Assembly: GCA_963714065.1 (NCBI GenBank)
Contig: OY970226.1
Location: 682,001 to 746,000, forward strand
Origin: JAZKID01 sp963714065
GTDB lineage: Bacteria > Pseudomonadota > Alphaproteobacteria > Rhizobiales > UBA4765
Length of the DNA stretch: 64,000 nt
Reading direction: 5' to 3'
Shown here: one piece after another, positions 7,713-15,195 of the stretch
Layout of the letters: the number at the start of each line of letters is the position of its first letter
Numbering within the stretch: position 1 is the first letter of the stretch
Translations under genes and position numbers: made by a program
Notes under the pieces: model-generated
Told to the model about the DNA's origin: nothing
Databases searched by the model: none
Seen by the model: only the letters and a program-made list of their open reading frames with translations

Positions 7713-9370
7713 CAGGCGGCTCTTTCACCGATCCAGGAGCGGAGGACGGCCGCCGCTTCCTTCGGATTGCTTTTGACGAGATCGCCGACCTTCTCGACGC
7801 TCTGCCTGTGCATGCTGCCTGTCGCCATGGCGGCTTCAAGCGCTTTTGCCGTCGCGTTTTCTATTGGCGGCATCTGTACTCTTTGCGCATGCTGCGGCGC
7901 GGGTGCCATTGCCGGGCCAGGAGCCGCCGGACTTGCGGCCATAGCTTGCGGCGCAGCTTGCGGTACAAAACTTGTTTCAGCAGAAGGCGACAGCGCCGAG
8001 CGTAGCAACGGCCGCACGCCGAACAGCATCATCAGCAGACCGAGAATGAAAATCACCGCCATTTCGGCAATGCGGAAATAATCTTCCATGGTGAAGCTGG
8101 AGAGGAAAGATCCCTCCTCGATCGGCGCCGTATCGAGTTTGGGCGCATCGGCAAAGCGCAGGTTGACCACCTCTACCTTGTCGCCGCGCTTTTCGTCGAA
8201 GCCGATAGCCGAGCGCACGAGATTGCTGATGCGGTCGAGCTCTTCCTGCGGGCGCGGCGTATAATTGATCTTGTCGCCGTCCTTGGCATAAGTGCCGTCC
8301 ACCAGCACGGCAACCGAAATGCGCTTGACGCGTCCCGCTTCCATGATCTCGGTGCGCGACGTGCGCGAGATTTCGTAATTGACGGTTTCCTCGTTCTTCT
8401 CGCCGCTTTCCTTCGTCTGGGCATTTTCGCCCGCAGGCGGCGCAGCGCCCGGCAATTCGTTGCCGACCGACACCTGGTTATTGCTGCCGCCGCCGGACTG
8501 GTTCTTTTCCTCGCGCGACTGGGTGGAGCGCACCACGCGCCCTTCGGGATCGAACTTGTCTTCCGTCTGGGTGATGCGGTTCCAGTCGAGCTCGGCCGTC
8601 ACCTGCACTTTCGAGCGCCCCTCCCCGACGATGCGCGACAGAATTCCCTCGATCTCGCGTTGCAAGTGGGTTTCCTGCCCCGTGGCTTTTTCCTGCAAGG
8701 CGCTTGCCGTCATGCTTTCGTCGTCGCCGCGGCCGGTCGCAAGCAGGCGCCCTTCCTCGTCGACGATCGAAACAGAGGCCGGTTTCATGCCCGGCACGGC
8801 GCTTGCGACGAGATGCTGGATCGCCTTGACCTGCGAAGCGCTCAGCTCGCCGCGCAATTTGAGAACGATGGACGCCGTCGTCTCCTGCTTGTCGCGCGAA
8901 AACAGTGCCCGCTCGGGAATCACGAGATGCACGCGCGAACCCTGCACGCGGTCGATTTCATTGATGGAACGCGACAGTTCGCCCTCCATGGCGCGCAGAT
9001 GGTTGATGTTCTGCACGAAACTCGTGGTACCGAGCGCTTCCGACTTGTCGAAAATCTCGTAGCCGACGCCGCCGCCGCGCGGCAGGCCCTGCTCCGCAAG
9101 CCGCATGCGCAGTTTTGCCACTTCCGTGCTCGGCACCTGCACCACGGTGCCGTCATATTTAAGTTCGTATTGCACGCTGGCGCGCTCCAGTTCGCGCACC
9201 ACCTGGCTCGAATCCCGCAAGGAAAGGTCGGAAAACAGCGTCACCATATGCGGCGCGTTCCAGCGCAGGATGATGAAAGCGAAAAAGCCGAGCATAAGCA
9301 GCGCCACGGCAACCATGGCGGCGATGCGTCCCGCCCCGAAGGTGCGGATAAAATCGACGAAACCGTTCAC
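7712..9370 (-). CDS. fliF: flagellar MS-ring protein FliF
   Basis: This 552-residue protein has two transmembrane helices (about residues 15-36 and 440-462) flanking a periplasmic region with the YscJ/FliF ring-building domains (LRMRLAEQGLPRGGGVGYEIFD, then ...PGMKPASVSIVDEEG). An acidic, low-complexity linker lies between them. The C-terminal cytoplasmic tail ending in LRSWIGERAA is the FliG-binding site. The start is GTG at 9370. It heads the fliF-fliG-fliH-fliN-flbD operon and is preceded by a CtrA-type promoter at 9502-9540. Confidence 0.95.
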   Translation of the reverse strand: MNGFVDFIRTFGAGRIAAMVAVALLMLGFFAFIILRWNAPHMVTLFSDLSLRDSSQVVRELERASVQYELKYDGTVVQVPSTEVAKLRMRLAEQGLPRGGGVGYEIFDKSEALGTTSFVQNINHLRAMEGELSRSINEIDRVQGSRVHLVIPERALFSRDKQETTASIVLKLRGELSASQVKAIQHLVASAVPGMKPASVSIVDEEGRLLATGRGDDESMTASALQEKATGQETHLQREIEGILSRIVGEGRSKVQVTAELDWNRITQTEDKFDPEGRVVRSTQSREEKNQSGGGSNNQVSVGNELPGAAPPAGENAQTKESGEKNEETVNYEISRTSRTEIMEAGRVKRISVAVLVDGTYAKDGDKINYTPRPQEELDRISNLVRSAIGFDEKRGDKVEVVNLRFADAPKLDTAPIEEGSFLSSFTMEDYFRIAEMAVIFILGLLMMLFGVRPLLRSALSPSAETSFVPQAAPQAMAASPAAPGPAMAPAPQHAQRVQMPPIENATAKALEAAMATGSMHRQSVEKVGDLVKSNPKEAAAVLRSWIGERAA

Positions 9371-9386
9371 TTAAAGCCCCACCTTT

Positions 9387-9455
9387 AATGTCATTCTGAG
9401 GCGAAGCCGAAGAATCTCGAACTTGGAGATCCTTCGCTGCGCTCAGGATGACATT
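9387..9455. repeat. 69-bp inverted repeat in the fliF leader
   Basis: The ends AATGTCATTCTGAG and CTCAGGATGACATT are imperfect reverse complements and the whole unit can fold into a long hairpin. Repeats with this end sequence and an AAGAATCTC/GAGATCCTT interior are widespread intergenic elements in many bacteria. The element lies between the putative fliF promoter and the fliF start, so it should be transcribed in the leader mRNA. Confidence 0.7.
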
Positions 9456-9501
9456 ATCGTTTTTAAGTTCCCCACCACTGCCTCGCATTGAGCGAAGCAT
9501 C

Positions 9502-9568
9502 AGGCAAAATTTGCCTAGGTTATGGTAAATATGGGGTTAACTTTTCGGGAAAAGGCGTTTTAAACGCC
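9502..9568 (-). promoter_or_regulatory. fliF operon promoter region: CtrA-like box plus palindrome
   Basis: The minus strand reads TTAA-CCCCATA-TTTACC (9540-9526), a one-mismatch CtrA box. Nine bases further on is the palindrome AGGCAAA-N-TTTGCCT (9516-9502). Both parts and their spacing are repeated in front of flhA. Upstream is a small hairpin GGCGTTT-T-AAACGCC (about 9554-9568), part of which is also present upstream of the flhA box. In Caulobacter the fliF promoter is activated by CtrA and repressed by FlbD. Confidence 0.7.
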
Positions 9569-9654
9569 CGCACATGAGAGTGAGCAGGCTTTATGAAGCC
9601 TGAATCGCTTCGGTTATGTCTTCAGAGATAACAATTATTGCTTTGGGCAGAATC

Positions 9655-9939
9655 TCAGCCGCGATAGTGCTGAATTCTTGTCGTGCGCAGGCCGGCAAGG
9701 CCATGGCGGTCGATGGAAGCCTGCCAGGAAAGGATTTCCTCCACCGTCAGCGTATAGCGCTTGCACGCTTCTTCGATCGACAGGAGACCGCCCCTGATGG
9801 CGGCGACGACTTCGGCCTTGCGGCGGATGACCCAGCGGCGTGTATCAGGAGGCGGCAAATCGGCGACGGTCAACGGACTGCCGTCTGGCCCTATGACATA
9901 CTTAACGCGCGGGCGTAACATTTGCTGCTGTTCGGTCAT
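9655..9939 (-). CDS. sciP: CtrA inhibitor SciP (DUF1153 family)
   Basis: This 94-residue protein has the strongly conserved DUF1153 sequence, with RPRVKYVIGPDGSPLT, LPPPDTRRWVIRRKAEVV and the HTH region LLSIEEACKRYTLTVEEIL followed by DRHGLAGLRTTRIQ. In Caulobacter SciP binds CtrA-controlled promoters or CtrA itself and stops transcription in G1. Its position directly between the CtrA-type fliF promoter and flgD suggests that local flagellar genes are among its targets. Probably translated from its own ATG at 9939; upstream flgD is 92 bases away. Confidence 0.93.
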   Translation of the reverse strand: MTEQQQMLRPRVKYVIGPDGSPLTVADLPPPDTRRWVIRRKAEVVAAIRGGLLSIEEACKRYTLTVEEILSWQASIDRHGLAGLRTTRIQHYRG

Positions 9940-10031
9940 TATACTCTCACACTCGTCTGACCAATTATTCTATTCACCATAATCGCTTTAAGTTAAGGAA
10001 GTCCCACTAAAGTCTGGAAAAAGCGTTAGTT

Positions 10032-10757
10032 TCAATTTATTGCCGCTCCCGGCACGCCGATCGAGCTGATTTCGTTGATCAGGAGCCGTCTCGAGCCCAC
10101 CAATAGTATGGGATCGCCGCCCGAGAGATCGATACCGGTTACCGTTCCCTTAACCATGGTGCCAACCTGGACGATGGAGCCCGAGGAATCCTTCGCCTCG
10201 ATGCCGATCTTGTACTCGCCAGCCGGTTGCGCAACCCCGTTCGCATCGCGGCCGTCCCATTCATAAGCCTGATCGCCGGGCTTGAGCGTGATATCTTCCG
10301 TGCGCACGATGATGTTCGCCGAATTGCGAATGGTGACCTTGGCGGAAAGCGTGCTTTGGCTCGGACTCTGGATCGTCCAGTTTGCATGGCCGTCCTTCAG
10401 CAGCGCTGAATCGCCCTGCGCCGTCACCTGCGTATTCAGGAAACCCAACGCGCCGATATTGGCATTCACCTTGCTCTGGCCGATCAGTTCGGCGAGATAT
10501 TTGTTGCCGTTGATCTGCTGCTCAACCTGGGAAAAACGCGTGAGCTGTTCGGTGAACTTGTCGGCGTCCATCGGCTCGAGCGGGTTCTGGTTCTTGAGCT
10601 GCGTCGTCAGCAGCTGCAGGAACATGTCGTAATTGCTCTCCAGCGCCGAACTGCCGCTGAACAGGCTCGAGGTCTTCGCCGATGCTTTTGAGCTCGACGC
10701 ACCGTTGCCGCTCGCTTTCGCAACCGCGTCCAGAATATTCGGGTCAATGTTTACCAT
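10032..10757 (-). CDS. flgD: flagellar hook-capping protein FlgD
   Basis: This 241-residue protein has the FlgD N-terminal signature (NYDMFLQLLTTQLKNQNPLEPMD, then FTEQLTRFSQVEQQINGNKYL), followed by the FlgD Ig-like and TUDOR-like domains (YEWDGRDANGVAQPAGEYKIGIEA). It is the scaffold on which hook subunits assemble. It follows fliK by 10 bases in the same direction, so the two are probably cotranscribed, and hook length control and hook capping are made together. Confidence 0.93.
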   Translation of the reverse strand: MVNIDPNILDAVAKASGNGASSSKASAKTSSLFSGSSALESNYDMFLQLLTTQLKNQNPLEPMDADKFTEQLTRFSQVEQQINGNKYLAELIGQSKVNANIGALGFLNTQVTAQGDSALLKDGHANWTIQSPSQSTLSAKVTIRNSANIIVRTEDITLKPGDQAYEWDGRDANGVAQPAGEYKIGIEAKDSSGSIVQVGTMVKGTVTGIDLSGGDPILLVGSRRLLINEISSIGVPGAAIN

Positions 10758-10767
10758 GGGTCACCTT

Positions 10768-12468
10768 TCAGATTCTCATATCGAGACCGGCGCCGCGACC
10801 GGCATCGAGTGCGGCCATGCGCGGAGCCGCCCAGCCGTTCAGTTCGCCAAGATCGATCTTCGGAATATTGCGGCGCGCAAAACCATCGTGCTGGCCGCCG
10901 GAAAAATTCTGCGCATTTTGATCGCGCAGCGAGAATTGCAGCGAATTCGAATCCGTTTTCAGGCCGCTATTTTGCAAGGCGCGCTCCAGATTCGGCGCAT
11001 CCTTGCGCAACTGGTCGAGCGTTTCGGAACGCTCGACGATCAAATGCGTTGCCACCTTGCCGCTCTTGTCGACCGACATGGATACATCGACGCGGCCAAG
11101 CTCGGGAGGGTCGAGCCTGATTTCGAATTCTTTTTCGCCCCGGTGGGCGGCAATAGCAATCTCGAACGGCACGCGCTCCATCGCCATCGGTGCGCGCAGG
11201 ACCTGCTGCATCTGCACATGCGGCGCGGCATGCGCATGCAGTATGGCTTGCGGCGGCACTTGCGGATGAGCAGGCTGATGCGCGGTTGCAACCGGCGCAT
11301 CCGTCTTGACAAGCTGGACTGCCGGCGACGGGCCATCGGTTTTAACGGCGGGCATGTCTTTATCGGCAGGATCGACAGGCGTTTTTGCCGCATCTATTTC
11401 GCCATTTTGCGCAACCAGGTTTTTCGGTTTTCCGGGGCCAAGAGATTTTTGCTCCGGCGCCTGCGTTTGAACCTGAGCTGCGGGTATTTCTGCGAAATTG
11501 TCCGGCGCCGCCGTGTCGGGTTTTGTCTCGGCGGAAATTTTTACTTTCGAATTCGCGCTCGCTGCCGCTATGGAAGGATCGGCTGCCGTTGCAGGATCCG
11601 TGACCGGCGCATCAGGGTCGGCCTGATCCGAATTCGCAGCCTGCACCGCGACAAGCTGCGCCACGATTTGAGGAGCGGCCTGCACCTGAGCTTCAGATGT
11701 CTTGACCGTAACCTGCACCGGTACTTGCCCTGTCGCCTGCGCGATGGATGCGCCGGCATTTTTCTGTGATACGGAAGACAGCGCATTTTGAGGTGCCGCC
11801 GCCGGCGCTCCCGGATTTTGCAAAAGATCCGGTACGGGATCTTGTATAAGATCTTGCGCAAATGCAGAGAGCGCCGGGGCGGCAGCGCCGTCTTCAGCCG
11901 ATGCGTTTGCGGTGGGGGCAACGCCTTCGGCCTGCGCGACGGGCAATGACGAAATGGGAGAGAGTGAAATGAGCGAGAGCGGGGCGGCTGCCACATCCTG
12001 AGCGAGACCTGCATCCACAGCGCCTGGCGCAATCGGGGACAGAGGCGAAAAAGATACCGGCTGCTGTTCGGCATCGGCTTGCACATTAACCTGTGCCGAC
12101 ACCAGCACACTGGCGAGAGCATTCGATACGATGATCTGTTGCGAATTGTCGGCAACCGAGGAAGGCTGCGATGCCTGCGCATCATTCGTATCCTGCGAGG
12201 AATCTGCGCTGTCATTTTTGCCGGCTGCATCTGTCGCACAAGAATCGTTGCAGAACTTGTCCGGCATATCATCCTGGGGCACATCCCCGACCGGCGTGCG
12301 GTCATCTGCATTCTGATCGACCTGCGGCTTCGTATCGTCTGCAGACAGATGCGCGGAAAAATCGCGCGGCTCCGCCACAACGGGTTTTGCGCCCGGCAAG
12401 ACCTGCGCTTTTTTCGCGGGCTGTTGGGGCGCTGGTATGAGAGCGGCGATAAGATCTATACTCGACAC
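10768..12468 (-). CDS. fliK: flagellar hook-length control protein FliK
   Basis: This 566-residue protein has a long Ala/Pro/Gln/Val-rich, probably disordered N-terminal part (residues 1 to about 420). It ends in a conserved FliK C-terminal domain with the pattern EKEFEIRLDPPELGRVDVSMSV and SETLDQLRKDAPNLERALQNSGLK. The first half acts as the molecular ruler; the second half switches FlhB specificity. Length variation of the linker is usual in this family. It is the first gene of fliK-flgD, divergent from mnmA. Confidence 0.88.
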   Translation of the reverse strand: MSSIDLIAALIPAPQQPAKKAQVLPGAKPVVAEPRDFSAHLSADDTKPQVDQNADDRTPVGDVPQDDMPDKFCNDSCATDAAGKNDSADSSQDTNDAQASQPSSVADNSQQIIVSNALASVLVSAQVNVQADAEQQPVSFSPLSPIAPGAVDAGLAQDVAAAPLSLISLSPISSLPVAQAEGVAPTANASAEDGAAAPALSAFAQDLIQDPVPDLLQNPGAPAAAPQNALSSVSQKNAGASIAQATGQVPVQVTVKTSEAQVQAAPQIVAQLVAVQAANSDQADPDAPVTDPATAADPSIAAASANSKVKISAETKPDTAAPDNFAEIPAAQVQTQAPEQKSLGPGKPKNLVAQNGEIDAAKTPVDPADKDMPAVKTDGPSPAVQLVKTDAPVATAHQPAHPQVPPQAILHAHAAPHVQMQQVLRAPMAMERVPFEIAIAAHRGEKEFEIRLDPPELGRVDVSMSVDKSGKVATHLIVERSETLDQLRKDAPNLERALQNSGLKTDSNSLQFSLRDQNAQNFSGGQHDGFARRNIPKIDLGELNGWAAPRMAALDAGRGAGLDMRI

Positions 12469-12598
12469 GCTGATGTTCCTTATTCCGCCTTTTGATATGC
12501 AGACGGCGTGCCAAAAATATTCTTCTTTGATTTCAATATGTTATACTATTTTAACTATGCAAATTCTGCCCTTTGCGCCTGCTGCCTGTGCCCGCGGC

Positions 12599-12650
12599 AA
12601 GTCTTACCTACAAGTCTTGCCTATAAGTCTTATTTATCAGTCTTGCAGGG
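12599..12650 (+). repeat. four tandem 13-bp repeats in the mnmA leader
   Basis: Four consecutive 13-base units share the core AGTCTT: aagtcttacctac, aagtcttgcctat, aagtcttatttat, cagtcttgcaggg. They end 11 bases before the ATG of mnmA. Because the unit is not a multiple of three and the region contains no conserved residues, the repeats argue against the longer possible N-terminus of MnmA. Function is unknown; repeated operator half-sites or a slippage-prone leader are possible. Confidence 0.7.
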
Positions 12651-12661
12651 CCGCGCACATC

Positions 12662-13843
12662 ATGGGAAAACAGCGCATGCTCAATAGTCTCGATCTGGAT
12701 AAGGCACCGTCGCAAACACGGGTTGTGGTTGCCATGTCGGGCGGCGTGGACAGCTCCGTCGTCGCAGCCCTTCTGCGCGAGCAGGGCTACGACGTCATCG
12801 GAATGACGCTGCAGCTTTACAATCACGGCGCCGCGGTTGCGCGCAAGGGCGCCTGTTGCGCGGGGCAGGATATCTTTGACGCGCGCCGCGTGGCGGAAAA
12901 AATCGGCATTCCGTATTATGTGCTCGATTACGAGCAGCGTTTCCGTGCGTCCGTCATCGATACATTCGCCGACAGCTATCTGAACGGCGAGACGCCCGTT
13001 CCCTGCATTTCCTGCAATCAGACCGTGAAGTTCCGCGACCTGATGGCGACAGCACAGGAGCTGGGCGCCGACGTGCTCGCGACCGGCCATTATGTGCAAT
13101 CGCGTCTTGTTGAAGGCACGCGCGCGCTCTTCCGCCCAATCGATTTTGATCGCGACCAGAGCTATTTCCTGTTTGCGACGCTGCCGGCGCAGCTCGATTT
13201 CCTGCGTTTTCCTTTGGGCTCATTGACGAAAGCGCAGGTGCGTGCGCTTGCAGAAAAATATGAACTCCAGGTAGCACATAAACCGGACAGCCAGGATATC
13301 TGCTTCGTGCCGCGCGGCAATTATGCCGACATCATCGAAAAGCTGAAGCCGGGCGCGATAGCGGGCGGCGACATCATACATGTCGACGGCCGCAAGCTCG
13401 GGCGCCACGACGGCATCGTTCACTTCACCGTCGGCCAGCGCAAGGGCTTGAAGATCGCCGCCAACGCGCCGCTTTACGTTGTGTCCCTGGATGCGAAAAC
13501 CAACCGCGTTATCGTCGGCCCGCGCGAAGCGCTGCTGACGCGGCGCGTGAGCTTGCGCGATTTCAACTGGATCGGCGACAAGCAGGATTTGCGGAACGGT
13601 CTCGATGTGTTTGCGCGCGTGCGCTCCACGCGTCCGCCCTGCCCGGCGAAACTGTTCTGTGAAAACGGCGACGCTTATGTCGAACTCTTGAGCGGCGAGG
13701 AAGGTGTCGCGCCCGGGCAGGCCTGCGTACTTTACGACAGCCTGCAACCCGAGGCGCGCGTGCTGGGCGGCGGCTTTATTCGCAAAGCATCTGCTGCAAT
13801 CATGCAGGCTGCAAACGATAGCGCGCACGCAGCCGCTTCATGA
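12662..13843 (+). CDS. mnmA: tRNA-specific 2-thiouridylase MnmA
   Basis: This 393-residue protein has the PP-loop ATP pyrophosphatase motif AMSGGVDSSV, the first catalytic Cys in the PCISCNQTVKF motif, the substrate-recognition segment KPDSQDICF(V) and the second Cys in ...STRPPCPAKLF near the family position. It makes 2-thiouridine at position 34 of Lys, Glu and Gln tRNAs. I choose the ATG at 12662 (MGKQRMLNSL); a longer frame from 12437 would translate tandem repeats. An in-frame ATG at 12677 is also possible. It overlaps the next gene by ATGA. Confidence 0.93.
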   Translation: MGKQRMLNSLDLDKAPSQTRVVVAMSGGVDSSVVAALLREQGYDVIGMTLQLYNHGAAVARKGACCAGQDIFDARRVAEKIGIPYYVLDYEQRFRASVIDTFADSYLNGETPVPCISCNQTVKFRDLMATAQELGADVLATGHYVQSRLVEGTRALFRPIDFDRDQSYFLFATLPAQLDFLRFPLGSLTKAQVRALAEKYELQVAHKPDSQDICFVPRGNYADIIEKLKPGAIAGGDIIHVDGRKLGRHDGIVHFTVGQRKGLKIAANAPLYVVSLDAKTNRVIVGPREALLTRRVSLRDFNWIGDKQDLRNGLDVFARVRSTRPPCPAKLFCENGDAYVELLSGEEGVAPGQACVLYDSLQPEARVLGGGFIRKASAAIMQAANDSAHAAAS

Positions 13844-14481
13844 CGGTTCAGCCCGCCTTTCATCGCGATAAGCTGCAGCGCACTTATGCGAAATGGGCAA
13901 GGTTTTACGATCTGGTCTACACCGGCCTGTTTGCGCCAGCGCAAGCGCTTGCCGCGCAGCGCGCCGCGGAAGCCGGGAAGATTATTCTCGAAATCGGCGT
14001 CGGCACCGGGCTGGTGCTGTCCTATTATCCGCAAGACCGCATCGTCACCGGCGTCGATCTTTCGCACGCCATGCTAAAGCAGGCGCAAAAAAAGATCGGC
14101 GGCCCGCGCATGCCGGATGTGGCGGGCCTCTCGGTGATGGATGCGACGCGCCTTGCCCTGCCCCCGGAAAATTTCGACGCCGTCACTTTTCCTTTCGTAC
14201 TGCCGCTGATCCCCGATCCCGAAAAGGCGCTGGACGAGGCGGCGCGCGTGCTGAAAATCGGCGGGCGCATCGTCATCACCAGCCGTTTTGGCGCGGAAGG
14301 CGGCTTGCGGGCGAAGATCGAAACAACCGTTGAGCCGTTCGTCGCCCGCATGGGATGGAGTTCGGCCTTCAAGGCTTCGCGTATCCTCAACTGGGCCGCG
14401 CGCAAAGGAAACATGCGGTTTCTCGAGGACCGCAAGACTTTCTTTTTTCGTGTGATTACGCTGGAGAAAACGGGCGCCTGA
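13840..14481 (+). CDS. pmtA: class I SAM methyltransferase, PmtA-like (phosphatidylethanolamine N-methyltransferase)
   Basis: This 213-residue protein has the SAM-binding motif I (ILEIGVGTGLVLSYYP), motif II acidic end (VTGVDLSHAML) and post-I and III regions typical of the Rhodobacter-type PmtA. The opening YAKWARFYDLVYTGLFAP is characteristic of that family, which methylates phosphatidylethanolamine stepwise toward phosphatidylcholine. A C-terminal amphipathic part (FFFRVITLEKTGA) could bind the membrane. The ATGA overlap with mnmA indicates cotranscription. Other ubiquinone/menaquinone-type methyltransferases share motif I, so substrate is inferred. Confidence 0.75.
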   Translation: MTVQPAFHRDKLQRTYAKWARFYDLVYTGLFAPAQALAAQRAAEAGKIILEIGVGTGLVLSYYPQDRIVTGVDLSHAMLKQAQKKIGGPRMPDVAGLSVMDATRLALPPENFDAVTFPFVLPLIPDPEKALDEAARVLKIGGRIVITSRFGAEGGLRAKIETTVEPFVARMGWSSAFKASRILNWAARKGNMRFLEDRKTFFFRVITLEKTGA

Positions 14482-14492
14482 GCCGCAATCAA

Positions 14493-14990
14493 TTAATGCG
14501 CGCAAACATCCGGATAGTTTTTTAACCCAAGCATACGGGCGATCTGGTTTTGACGGATAAACAGGCCGTTATCTGCGGGGGAAAATTTAGGTATATGATT
14601 GTCGACAATGCTTTTGCTTGCTTGGGCATAGCCGCCTTCATTTTGAAAATGAAGCCAGGCAAGATTGACGCTGTGGCATTTCTTTTGCAAGATTTCGAGA
14701 GCGTCATAAAATCTTTTCAGTATTTTCTTGGTAGCGCTGTCATAACGTCTGGCATACAGAGCATCGACATCCACGCTCTTCAGATAGGCTTCGATCTCGC
14801 CTTGCAGCTTCTCGGCTTCGGCCATAACACTTTGTGTCCTAGCCGGCATGCCTTTTTCCTCGAAAAACTTTTGCTGCTCGGGAGTGTAAAGCTTTTCGTC
14901 CTGATCCTGCAAATTTTGCAGGGAAAAATCGAAAGGCGCCGGCGACAATATTGCAGGCGCGTTATTTAACGACAATCCAGACAGCGGCAT
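14493..14990 (-). CDS. hypothetical protein, helical
   Basis: This 165-residue protein begins at the ATG at 14990, which has a good GGAGG ribosome binding site 5 bases upstream; the open frame extends to 15014 but without such support. It is rich in Lys, Gln and Ala with a likely helical middle (MAEAEKLQGEIEAYLKSVDVDALYARRYDSATKKILKRFY as a general pattern, positions about 55-100). I do not recognise the family. It is convergent with the pmtA-like gene, 11 bases apart. Confidence 0.6.
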   Translation of the reverse strand: MPLSGLSLNNAPAILSPAPFDFSLQNLQDQDEKLYTPEQQKFFEEKGMPARTQSVMAEAEKLQGEIEAYLKSVDVDALYARRYDSATKKILKRFYDALEILQKKCHSVNLAWLHFQNEGGYAQASKSIVDNHIPKFSPADNGLFIRQNQIARMLGLKNYPDVCAH

Positions 14991-15118
14991 GAAAACCTCC
15001 TTGAAAAAAAACACTCTTTATTTCAAATACAGCGGCGATCTTGCATGACGAAACCGAACTGTCAATCAACATCCTGATTGACCTTATATCCCGCCTCGCT
15101 TATCTCTTTTGCCTTGGC

Positions 15119-15195
15119 AGCGGGGTAGCTCAGTCGGTTAGAGCAGAGGAATCATAATCCTTGTGTCGGGGGTTCGAATCCCTCCCTCGCTACCA
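15119..15195 (+). tRNA. tRNA-Met (anticodon CAT), elongator type; attachment site
   Basis: The full cloverleaf can be drawn: acceptor AGCGGGG/CCTCGCT, D-arm GCTC...GAGC, anticodon stem GAGGA/TCCTT with loop ATCATAA, T-arm GGGGG-TTCGAAT-CCCTC, discriminator A and encoded CCA. The pattern ATCATAATCC is that of elongator tRNA-Met rather than the lysidine-modified tRNA-Ile, though CAT alone cannot separate them. Its last 12 bases (CCCTCGCTACCA, 15184-15195) are the core repeated at 58921 and 60812. The tRNA remains intact after integration. Confidence 0.93.

Noticed and set aside
9387..9455. Terminator for sciP
   Set aside because: Although it folds, it lacks a T-run in the sciP direction and matches a known style of dispersed intergenic repeat.
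12079..12495. 138-codon plus-strand frame inside fliK
   Set aside because: Antisense shadow of the low-complexity fliK sequence; no ribosome binding site and no conserved residues.
15152..15195. REGFEPPT tail of the integrase as a real protein motif
   Set aside because: The tail is antisense tRNA sequence; its wide occurrence in databases reflects tRNA conservation. It may still be translated, but is not a domain.
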